This document shows, one piece after another, positions 25,962 through 33,054 of a stretch of DNA of 64,000 nt. The stretch is from CBDANZ01 sp965197865 (GTDB lineage Bacteria > Acidobacteriota > Vicinamibacteria > Vicinamibacterales > CAVVIG01). The stretch covers positions 682,001-746,000 of the forward strand of contig CBDANZ010000005.1 in the NCBI GenBank assembly GCA_965197865.1, given 5' to 3'. The notes under the pieces are model-generated. The model saw only the letters and a program-made list of their open reading frames with translations. It was not told the DNA's origin and made no database searches. How positions within the stretch are numbered: position 1 is the stretch's first letter; every line of letters begins with the position of its first letter. A program made the translations under genes and the position numbers.

Positions 25962-26287
25962 TTCCCGCGGCGGTCGAGCTCCGCCTGGGCAAAATACGCG
26001 GACGCCTTCCGCAGGATCTCGTTCGCCCGCTTCAGCTCGCGAACCTCGCGCTCCAGTTCCTTGAGGCGCTCTCGCTCGCTCGTCGTCAACCCTGGGCGAT
26101 AGCCGGCGTCACGCTGTGCCTGGCGTACCCACTTCCGTAGCGTCTCGGCCGTGCAGCCAAGCTTCGGCGCCACCGACTGCAACACGCCCCACTCCGACGC
26201 GTGGGTGGCGCGATGCTCCTCGACCATCCGAACCGCGCGCTCACGCACCTCCGGAGAAAACCGACTTGGACGTCCCATAGACCCCAT
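25958..26287 (-). CDS. IS3-family transposase OrfA
   Basis: 109 aa. The helix-turn-helix of the IS3 type covers about residues 7-60 (RFSPEVRERAVRMVEEH, GCTAETLRKWVRQAQ), followed by a leucine-zipper-like coiled coil (ERLKELEREVRELKRANEIL) for multimerisation. The Met at the start follows the inner edge of the inverted repeat by about 17 bp. It recognises the IS ends. Confidence 0.95.
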   Translation of the reverse strand: MGSMGRPSRFSPEVRERAVRMVEEHRATHASEWGVLQSVAPKLGCTAETLRKWVRQAQRDAGYRPGLTTSERERLKELEREVRELKRANEILRKASAYFAQAELDRRGK

Positions 26288-26329
26288 CCTCCCAAGTAAT
26301 GAGGTCTCCGAGAAACCCGGTACGGTTCA

Positions 26330-26495
26330 GATACTCGGGTTCGTGTCCGGGGTTGGCTGGACCGAGCGCTTGAGGCTCCGCGAGACAGATTCAGACGCCT
26401 TGTGGGCGTGGGTGGACACCTACTGTCAGCAGAACCCACTCGAAACTCTCGCCACGGCATCCGCCCAGCTCGTGCTTGAACTGCAGGTATCCTAG
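26330..26495 (+). pseudogene. C-terminal fragment of a conserved hypothetical protein
   Basis: Directly after the IS the forward frame reads ILGFVSGVGWTERLRLRETD and AWVDTYCQQNPLETLATASA, ending LVLELQVS before TAG. The VDTYCQQNPLETLATA segment resembles the end of small secreted proteins (Rap1a/HdeA-like fold with a conserved Cys). The beginning of the gene is gone; the sequence on the other side of the IS is from a different gene. The gap to 26593 is empty. Confidence 0.5.
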
Positions 26496-26593
26496 CCAGA
26501 CTGGCGGGGGCAACCATCAGAGGATTATCGCGCGGACGTTACCTCGACTGCGCGTTCGCCCGTTCCACGACCACCCGGCGCCGACCGGTCCAT

Positions 26594-26800
26594 TCAAGCG
26601 AGCCTGACGTTCTCGCCTCGCGGGCCCTTCGGACCTTGTCCTCGCTCGAAGGTGACGGCCTGTCCCTCACGAAGCTCGTCGAAGGGCGTCTGCACGCACG
26701 CCGAGTTATGGAAGAAGTACTCGTTCCCGTCGCCAGCCAAGATGAAGCCGAACCCCTTGTCACTGACGAGCCGTTTGATCGTGCCGTTCATTGGTGCCAT
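26594..26800 (-). CDS. Cold-shock domain protein
   Basis: 68 aa from the ATG placed 5 bp after AGGAG. The RNP1-like motif KGFGFI and RNP2-like EYFFHNSA are present, with an LREGQAVTFERGQGPKGPRGENV tail strand, matching the five-strand OB fold of Csp RNA chaperones. Compared with CspA the second RNA-binding motif has YFFHNSAC in place of VFVHFSAI, common among acidobacterial members. It binds single-stranded RNA and aids translation under stress. It is monocistronic, with no neighbour on its strand. Confidence 0.9.
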   Translation of the reverse strand: MAPMNGTIKRLVSDKGFGFILAGDGNEYFFHNSACVQTPFDELREGQAVTFERGQGPKGPRGENVRLA

Positions 26801-27587
26801 GGAATCTCCTTGCAATGCTGGGAGTTGTGATACGGAGGCCTGACGTTGTAACCATGTTCCGGTGAGCTGAAACCCGGCCGCCGGAATGAGTGTCAGTCGC
26901 GATCGCGGCGCCGGGCGATTGATTTCTGGTGTGAGTCGCGTGACACGCGCTCAACACGGAACCAAAGTTGGCCCGGTCGGCGCGCTCCCATCAGTCCTGG
27001 AGAGGGGGCACTACTCGAACGCTGGCGGGCTCAGTTCTGGATGACGCGATCACTATACACCCATTGGGCCCTCTGCACGTATGAGGCGGTGGGGGACTTG
27101 CTCGTCTGTTCCCCGCGGATAAGAGAGCCGCGCCCCCCTGGGACTTGGCGGCCTTCAGCGGTTCACGGAAGGGCGACCATAGGTGCTCCCGATGTTCGTG
27201 GCCTCTTGCGCCGCCGGCTTCGTCGACGTGACCGCCCACACGCTCGACCTGCGTTGACCGAGTTTTCGCCAACTTGACAATGCCGGCCGGACGCGCGCGT
27301 CTCTGGATGCCCGCGGCCTCCAGGTGCTCGACGCACTGGACGATATCCCGGCCGCACGTCACATAGCGGTCGCCGCGGTATCGCTGGCGTGGCTGCGTGC
27401 TCAGGCGACCGTCGTCGCCCGTTGTGTCCCAGAACTGGGCCGAGTCTTCCGCCAATCATCAAGACGCACCACGCGGCGCGACGGTATTCATTCAACGACT
27501 CACGAACCGCTGACGGTGGCGAATGCGATGGCAGCCTTCGACCGGTTCAGGTGCGATCATCCCGGCTCTGCGCGCGGCTGCCTGAGC
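26801..27587. other. Long stretch without a supported gene
   Basis: Several frames are open on both strands (for example 26991-27455 reverse and 27324-27785 forward), but none shows a recognisable family, a good start or a consistent codon pattern. One reverse segment near 27300-27440 (RYVTCGRDIVQCVEHLEAAG) is protein-like. The interval probably holds decayed remnants, like the rest of this region. Confidence 0.4.
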
Positions 27588-27706
27588 CTAACCCAACGCA
27601 TTGTCGAGCGCCATCATCACCGCGAACCCGCCGACAAAGCCGACGGTGGCCACATCGGGCGTGCCACTACGGACGGTTTCGGGAATCAGTTCCTCGACCA
27701 CCAAGA
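27588..27706 (-). pseudogene. C-terminal end of a ZIP-family metal transporter
   Basis: Reverse frame ends LVVEELIPETVRSGTPDVAT and VGFVGGFAVMMALDNALG before a stop. The EELIPE motif (metal-binding Glu residues of helix V) and the final hydrophobic helix FAVMMALD-ALG are those of ZIP transporters. The preceding 100 codons of the frame are unrelated. Only the last helices remain. Confidence 0.6.
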
Positions 27707-27942
27707 TCTGTTTTGTCTTGTGCCGGGCTCGCCGACCGGTCCACGATGGCAGTACGTCGGGCCGAGCGGTCCCGATGATGAGTAAGGTCACCTGCGCACA
27801 GCCGTCTCGGTTGAGTTGAGTCCGGGCGCCAACCTTTTCGGCGGGTCGGCAAGCCACACATTCCTTGGCCAGTTCGCGCGGAACGACAATGTGTATACGA
27901 CACTGCGGTACACCTTCTGAGGGAAAGAGGATGAAGGCCGTA

Positions 27943-28200
27943 CTATCCACCACGAACTGCTTCAGCGGTCGCCTCACGGCTCGTATCGCCGACGAGCCGC
28001 TTCTTCCCGGCTTCGAGGAACTCCTTGCTCCAGCGGTAGTACAGATTCGGCAGGCCTTTCTTTCCGGCACAGCGTGGCGTTGCTTTCTTGGCCGCGCAGG
28101 CCTTCGAGCACAACGGAATCTTCTCTTCGGCCGAAAACAGCCGGCGCGTCTTCCGGCGGAACTTCTGAACGACCTTCTCTGGGGTGCCTTCCTTCGCCAT
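27943..28200 (-). pseudogene. Degenerate transposase OrfA of the same family as 22133-22333
   Basis: Starts MAKEGTPEKVVQKFRRKTRR and later has NLYYRWSKEFLEAGKKRLVG, the two ends of the OrfA helix-turn-helix region, but the middle (EEKIPLCSKACAAKK) is out of frame with what the family shows, so frame slips are present. An OrfB is not found downstream. The sequence GGTCCAAAAGGGTCTGACCC beside it (28252-28271) may be part of the lost IS end. Confidence 0.6.
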
Positions 28201-28303
28201 CGGGATCCTGCTCTCGTGGCTCGGAAGTGTCTCCTATTTTCGCAGCCTCAATGGTCCAAAAGGGTCTGACCCCCTACAGTGATGAAACCGCTTCTACGGA
28301 CTT

Positions 28304-29116
28304 CTAGCGTGGAACGATGGTGACCGCCCGCAGCGGCGCGCCGCTCCCCTTCGCGATCTTCATCGGCAGCGCGACGAGAAAGGCGCCGCGCGGCGGCAGG
28401 CGGTCGAGCGCGTTCAGGTTCTCGAACGCGGGGATGTCGCGTTCGTAGAGCGCGCGATGTGATTCGAACAGCGTGGACTGACCGTAGTCGATGCTCGGCG
28501 TGTCGATGCCGACGGCTTTGACGGGCCGGCTCGCGACCAGCCAGCGTGCGGCGTTGGGATACAGTCCTGGAAAATGCAACCGGGCTACCGCTTCGGGGCC
28601 GCGGTCGGCCGTGCCCAGATAGCGGGCCGCATCGGGCCAGCGGCTCGAGAAACCGGTGCGAATGAGTACGATCGAATCAGATGAGATTTGGCCGTGGTCT
28701 TGCTCCCATCGCGCGAAGTCGTCGGTTGTGACCCGATAATCCGGATCGCGCCCACACTGCTCGACGACATCGAGGACCACCGCCGGTCAGAAGAAGCGAG
28801 AGAGCGGAATCTGGTCGACCGTCTGATGTCCGGCCGCAAAGTGAATCGGCGCATCGAGATGCGTTTCCCCATGCTCGGCGGTGAAGAAGTTGTTGGCGGC
28901 GTAGTAATAGCCGGATGGGGTCACGCCGTCGGCGACTTTGTCCAGACGGAATCGATCCGAAATCGGCCAGAAAATCGTCTACTCGTCGTACGCGTGCGAC
29001 AGGTCGACAAGCTCGCCGGAGGGAAAGTCTGGCCGCGAGGAAGAAATCGAGGACGGTGACAAAGAGCGGGCGCTTGCGAACAGCAAGGCGCCGGCGACGC
29101 ACGATAGTTGCGACAC
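28304..29116 (-). pseudogene. Secreted cyclase-family (kynurenine formamidase-like) gene with two in-frame stops
   Basis: One frame of 271 codons runs from a GTG (good AGAGGAG site upstream) to 28304. It opens with a leader (SQLSCVAGALLFASA), then PSGELVDLSHAYDE, TAG at 28979-28981, TIFWPISDRFRLDKVADGV, HGETHLDAPIHFAAGHQTVD, TGA at 28787-28789, PAVVLDVVEQ, and ends LVALPMKIAKGSGAP. It is a cyclase superfamily member; the usual metal motif is HGGTHLDAP, here with Glu for the second Gly. The stops replace residues normally Glu and Gly. The gene has decayed by point mutation; no frameshift is needed. Confidence 0.75.
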
Positions 29117-29166
29117 ATCTGCTCCTCTCACTTCGTGCCGACAAGATCCGATGTGTTACCCTATTC

Positions 29167-29470
29167 CTATCCCATCTTGCCGAGAATTCGACCCATCTCG
29201 TCCGCCGAGAAGGCCCGCAGCGCCTGAGTTCGCACGTTGCCCAGGGCGCCGACGCTCAGAAGAATTGCCGTCAGCGACGCATCGTCGGGCGCGTCGACAA
29301 GAGTGACGATGTCGTAATGCCCGAGCGTCCGCTAGACTTCTTTGATGTTGCCCCCCCCCCACCCCAGCTTTCTTGGCCATCTCCTTCAGTGCACTGGCGC
29401 GTTTGGTGGTGTCCTTGACGTTTCGAATACCCTGGTTCGTGAATTGACCGAGCACGACGAAGGTTGGCAT
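29167..29470 (-). pseudogene. GYD-domain protein, frameshift plus amber stop
   Basis: The ATG at 29470 opens MPTFVVLGQFTNQGIRNVKD and continues to AKKAGV, the start of a GYD-domain protein (about 95 aa, ferredoxin-like fold). Frame is lost in a run of ten C/G at 29351-29360. In a neighbouring frame the rest follows: KEV, TAG at 29332-29334 where Tyr is usual, then LGHYDIVTLVDAPDDASLTA and LRAFSADEMGRILGKM. Function of the family is unknown. Confidence 0.7.
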
Positions 29471-29554
29471 GGCGGTCCTCCCGGAGATGCAGAATATATC
29501 CGAGACCGTGCGCGTCTGCTCACACGACCGAGTATTCAGGCGTAAACTGGCCGC

Positions 29555-30481
29555 ATGGACAAGTTGGCCGCCGGCGTCTCGTTTCTGGACCTTCAGTTTC
29601 AGGGTCGCCCCCGCATCATTGCCACGGCAGTGCTGCACGGACCCGGGGGGGTCGCGCTCCTCGATCCTGGCCCTTCCACCACGGCTCCCACGCTTCGTCG
29701 AGAGCTCCGCGCGGCCGGCATCGCGATGACCGACGTGACCACGATACTGCTTACCCACATTCATCTGGATCATGCCGGCGCGACCGGCACGCTCGTGCGG
29801 GAAAACCCCCGGCTTCGCGTTTATGTGCACGAACGGGGCGCTCCTCACCTTGTCGACCCTTCGAAACTCGTGGCGAGCGCCAGCCGTCTCTACGGCGACC
29901 AAATGGACACCCTGTGGGGTGAAGTGGGTGCCGTGCCGGCAAGCGCGCTGCTGGCGCTCAAGGGCAGGGAGCGCGTAGAAGGCGGCGGCCGTGCGTTTGA
30001 GGTCGCGTATACGCCAGGCCATGCTTCGCATCACGTGAGCTACCTGAATGCCGACACTGGGATCGCTTTTGTGGGCGACATGGCGGGAATCAAACTGCAC
30101 GCGAACGGCTACGTGCTGCCTCCGACGCCTCCGCCTGACATCGATCTCGAGGCATGGCACAGGAGCCTTGACACGATTGAAGCGTGGCGTCCCGAAACCC
30201 TCTTCCTCACGCATTTCGGTCCACACGGGCCGTCGAGGCCGCATCTGGGCGAGCTTCGGGACCACCTCGGCCTGACCGCGCGGCTCGTGAAAACGTCGCT
30301 CGCTCGCGATGAAAGCGACGAGGCGCGCGAAGCGTGGGTGGCCGGCGAGATCCGCCGCGAGCTCCAGCACCGACTTGCCGACGCCGAGAGCATGTTATAC
30401 GAAATGGCCGGGCCACTCGATCTGAGCTGGCGTGGTTTGGCGAGATACTGGCGGAAGCGAGACAGTCGACAGGCGGACTGA
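29555..30481 (+). CDS. Metallo-beta-lactamase-fold hydrolase
   Basis: 308 aa. The metal motif HxHxDH is present as THIHLDHAG (residues about 67-75), with the later ligands His in TPGHASHH, Asp in FVGDMAG and His in LTHFGPHG. The N-terminal beta strands (AVLHGPGGVALLDPGPST) are those of the broad MBL family including glyoxalase II-like and quinolone- or lactone-hydrolysing enzymes. The C-terminal helical tail (LAEARRELQHRLADAES-like) is an addition. It is probably a cytoplasmic hydrolase of unknown substrate. It is intact, unlike its neighbours on both sides. Confidence 0.9.
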   Translation: MDKLAAGVSFLDLQFQGRPRIIATAVLHGPGGVALLDPGPSTTAPTLRRELRAAGIAMTDVTTILLTHIHLDHAGATGTLVRENPRLRVYVHERGAPHLVDPSKLVASASRLYGDQMDTLWGEVGAVPASALLALKGRERVEGGGRAFEVAYTPGHASHHVSYLNADTGIAFVGDMAGIKLHANGYVLPPTPPPDIDLEAWHRSLDTIEAWRPETLFLTHFGPHGPSRPHLGELRDHLGLTARLVKTSLARDESDEAREAWVAGEIRRELQHRLADAESMLYEMAGPLDLSWRGLARYWRKRDSRQAD

Positions 30482-30547
30482 AGGACTACGCAGTAGCCAC
30501 CTGAGTCGTGTCGCTCATATTGGCCGGGCGGCGCTTTGGGTCGACCA

Positions 30548-31565
30548 TCAGGCGAAGCGCCAGACCCTGCCGGCCGTCGTCGCAGACCTCACTCGATAGA
30601 CTGCCGAGAGAATGCGGCCTTGGCGCAGCGACGAGGGAAGGGGCTCGGAGTCGTGCGCTTCGCGTTCGAGCTGAAACTGAACGAGACGGTAGAACGGGAT
30701 CGACACCGCGGCCCGGCACTCAACGAATACGCCGAGCTCGCGCACGTCACGCCTGACGACGCTCGCAAACCGCCCGGGTTCGCCGTCGGGCCGCCAAAGC
30801 CGGGCTCCGACGCTGCGAGCATGGCCGCGCGCGCCCCAGCCTACGAGCGCGGCCATCTCCTGGCCCATCAGGGCCGCCGGCACGAGGCCAAGAAACGAAA
30901 GCGCCGAATAGCGTGCCCCGATATCGACCGGATTGATGAAAATCTCGCGGAACCGTTCCACGCGGGCGCGGGCGGCGAGCTCCGTGCCCTCGTCGGTGAT
31001 CGCAATGAAGTGGTCGGCCCACCCGTGCAGGCCGTGCCGGAAAGGCGCCGCAAACGCGTTCGGCTCGATCGTGGTTCCCGACTTGCTGGTGAAAATGTAG
31101 AACGTGCGATCGCGTGGTGTCGAAACTGCCAGTGCCGCCGCCGGGTCGGTCGAATCGAGCGTGCGCAGACGCAGCCACCCAGGCGCGACGCCGAGCGTTG
31201 CTCGCAGGACTTCGACCGCGAGACTCGGTCCGCCCATTCCCAGCAGCACGACGTCGGTGAACCCATCGCGCCTGACGGCCTCGGCGAACGCCTGCAGCCG
31301 CGGCAGCGATTCGGCCATCTGCGAGGGCGAGGTCAACCATCCGAGCCGGTTCGCGATTTCCTGCTGCACGCCTGCATCGTTGCTCCATACGGAAGGTTCG
31401 CGACACCGCAATCTCCACCGCAGCGCGTTCGGCGACGGCCGCGTGCGCGCTGGTCAGTTGTGCGAGCGGTCCGGGCGAGAACTGGAAGCTGCCCTGGAGC
31501 CGGTCGCGTCTGGCGGCGACGTTGAGCGCCGGCCAGCGAGTGAGTAGATCGTGCGTACTCTGCAT
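30548..31565 (-). pseudogene. Decayed glucose-6-phosphate isomerase-like gene
   Basis: Reverse strand. The central part has the sugar-isomerase SIS signatures TDVVLLGMGGPSLAVEVL and FYIFTSKSGTTIEPNAF (SGTT phosphosugar-binding loop), and an N-terminal piece (IANRLGWLTSPSQMAESLPR) as in bacterial PGI-like proteins. The start (STHDLLTRWPALN) lies in another frame, and after PAALMGQEMAAL the match alternates between two frames (MLAASEPGFGGPTANPGG belongs to a third). The active-site C-terminal half is absent or unrecognisable. At least three frame breaks are needed. Confidence 0.6.
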
Positions 31566-31599
31566 GGCTGTAGAATATCTTACAAGGCCAACTCTCGAT

Positions 31600-31630
31600 T
31601 GTGAGCTGTGAACTGTGTGCTGTGAGCTGT
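31600..31630 (+). repeat. Heptamer tandem repeat (TGTGAGC type)
   Basis: Four degenerate 7-bp units: TGTGAGC, TGTGAAC, TGTGTGC, TGTGAGC, then TGT. They lie just before and into the start of the tesA-like gene, so the annotated GTG start is inside the array. Confidence 0.7.
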
Positions 31631-32331
31631 CTTACTGGTGCCGCCGGATTCTCGCTGCTCTGTGCGCGACCGTGCTTGTAGCTGCCACTGGCTGCGAGTC
31701 GCCGAGCGAGCCCGTTGAATCGCCCGCCGATCGCAGACTGGAAACCGACGCGCCACCAGCCGGCGGTGCCCTCCCGACGCGGCCCCGGATCGTTGCGCTC
31801 GGCGATAGCCTTACAGCCGGCCTGGGCCTGTCGTTGGATCACGCGTACCCCGCTCTGCTCCAGCAGCGCCTCGATGAGGCCGGTCTGAACTACGAAGTGA
31901 TCAACGCTGGCGTTTCCGGCGACACCTCGGCCGACGGGCTGAGCCGGCTGGAGTGGAACCTCGACGGCGACGTCCGCGTCTTGATTGTGGCGCTCGGCGG
32001 AAATGACGGCCTGCGGGGTCTTCCCCCGGAACAGCTCCAACGCAATCTGTCGGAGATCATCGTACGGGCTCAGGTGCGCGGCATCGCCGTAGTTCTGGCG
32101 GGCATGGAGGCGCCCCCTAATTTCGGAGCGACCTACACGACCGCGTTCCGTCAAGTGTTTCCAGAGCTTGCGAAGAAGTACGACGTGCGACTCGTGCCCT
32201 TTCTGCTCGAGGGCGTGGCGGGCGTCGAGGCGTTGAATCAGCGCGACCTGACTCACCCCACCGCCGAAGGGGCGCGCAAGGTCGCCGACCACATCTGGGG
32301 GGAGCTCCAGCCGATCGTTGAGGAGCGGTAA
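31615..32331 (+). CDS. tesA: SGNH-hydrolase arylesterase/acyl-CoA thioesterase (TesA-like)
   Basis: 238 aa with a lipoprotein-like signal (LVAATGC). The four SGNH blocks are visible: GDSLTAGLG (nucleophile Ser), Gly in NAGVSGDTS, ALGGNDGL (Asn), and the final DLTHPTAEG (Asp-x-x-His). This matches the TesA/multifunctional arylesterase fold. The lipid anchor would place it on the periplasmic face. It is the first gene of a three-gene cluster with the LolD-like ATPase and FtsX-type permease, a classic tesA-ybbA-ybbP arrangement. The start lies within a heptamer array, so the exact first codon is uncertain. Confidence 0.9.
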   Translation: MCCELSYWCRRILAALCATVLVAATGCESPSEPVESPADRRLETDAPPAGGALPTRPRIVALGDSLTAGLGLSLDHAYPALLQQRLDEAGLNYEVINAGVSGDTSADGLSRLEWNLDGDVRVLIVALGGNDGLRGLPPEQLQRNLSEIIVRAQVRGIAVVLAGMEAPPNFGATYTTAFRQVFPELAKKYDVRLVPFLLEGVAGVEALNQRDLTHPTAEGARKVADHIWGELQPIVEER

Positions 32332-32340
32332 CGTCTTGGC

Positions 32341-33054
32341 ATGATTGAGCTCCGAGACGTCTCCAAGACCGTCATGAGCGGCAGCCAGCCCCTGACGATT
32401 CTTCATCCGCTGACCTTCACGATTCCGCGCGGGCAGTTCGTGGCAATCGCCGGGCCGTCGGGGAGTGGCAAGTCGACGCTTCTCGGTTTGATTGCCGGCC
32501 TGGACGCACCGACGTCGGGGTCGGTGCTGATTGACGGCGTGGACATCACGGGTCTGAGCGAGGATGCGCTCGCGAATCTTCGCGGCGAGAAGATCGGCTT
32601 CGTCTTTCAGTTCTTCCATTTGATTCCTTCGTTGACCGCCCACGAAAACGTCGCTGTGCCGATGGAGATCACGGGCGTTTCCGATGCGAGCCAACGGGCC
32701 CTCGCGCTGCTGGAGGAAGTCGGCCTTAGCGGACGCGCGCACCATTACCCGTCACAGCTCTCGGGCGGAGAGCAGCAGCGCGTCGCGATTGCACGCGCCC
32801 TCGGCAACGATCCGCCGATCGTGCTCGCCGACGAGCCGACCGGCAATCTCGACAGCGCAAGCGGGCATCACATCTTGAAGCTCCTTCAGGACATCCATCG
32901 GTTCCGGGGCACAACCCTTCTGCTCGTGACACACGACAGGGAGCTGACGGCCATAGCGGAGGCGCAGATGGTCTTACGGGATGGGCGGGTCGTCGAACAG
33001 GTTGGACCGGTGCTCGCGCCGCTCGTGGCCGACGAAGGCCGGCGACGACGATGA
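32341..33054 (+). CDS. ybbA: ABC transporter ATP-binding protein (YbbA/LolD-like)
   Basis: 237 aa, cytoplasmic. Walker A GPSGSGKST at about residues 38-46, Q-loop FVFQFFH, signature LSGGEQQRVAIARAL, Walker B VLADEPTGNLD, switch His in TLLLVTHDR. Spacing and the FtsX-type partner place it in the MacB/LolD/YbbA class that drives outward movement of lipids or lipoproteins rather than import. It overlaps the permease start by 4 bp (ATGA), so the two are coupled. Confidence 0.93.
   Translation: MIELRDVSKTVMSGSQPLTILHPLTFTIPRGQFVAIAGPSGSGKSTLLGLIAGLDAPTSGSVLIDGVDITGLSEDALANLRGEKIGFVFQFFHLIPSLTAHENVAVPMEITGVSDASQRALALLEEVGLSGRAHHYPSQLSGGEQQRVAIARALGNDPPIVLADEPTGNLDSASGHHILKLLQDIHRFRGTTLLLVTHDRELTAIAEAQMVLRDGRVVEQVGPVLAPLVADEGRRRR

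Larger units (their letters stand above)
25026..26329 (-). mobile_element. IS3-family insertion sequence, apparently complete
   Basis: 1,304 bp bounded by perfect 26-bp inverted repeats: TGAACCGTACCGGGTTTCTC plus GGAGAC at 25026-25051, complement at 26304-26329. Two reverse-strand genes, OrfA and OrfB, overlap by 4 bp. The bases just outside do not form a convincing 3-5-bp duplication (CTC left, GAT right), and the flanking gene fragments are unrelated, which points to recombination after insertion. Confidence 0.9.

Noticed and set aside
27324..27785. Forward frame of 153 codons in the empty region
   Set aside because: No start site, no family, and its 3' half is antisense to the ZIP fragment.
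28750..28800. TGA at 28787 as a selenocysteine codon, given SelB in the genome
   Set aside because: The residue expected there is Gly, a second stop (TAG) interrupts the same gene, and no hairpin follows at the right distance.
29156..30370. 404-codon reverse frame opposite the MBL hydrolase
   Set aside because: Antisense to a gene with all metal ligands; only its far end coincides with the broken GYD gene.
31333..32745. 470-codon reverse frame across the tesA and ybbA genes
   Set aside because: It is antisense to two well-supported genes and has no domain; high GC creates long shadow frames.
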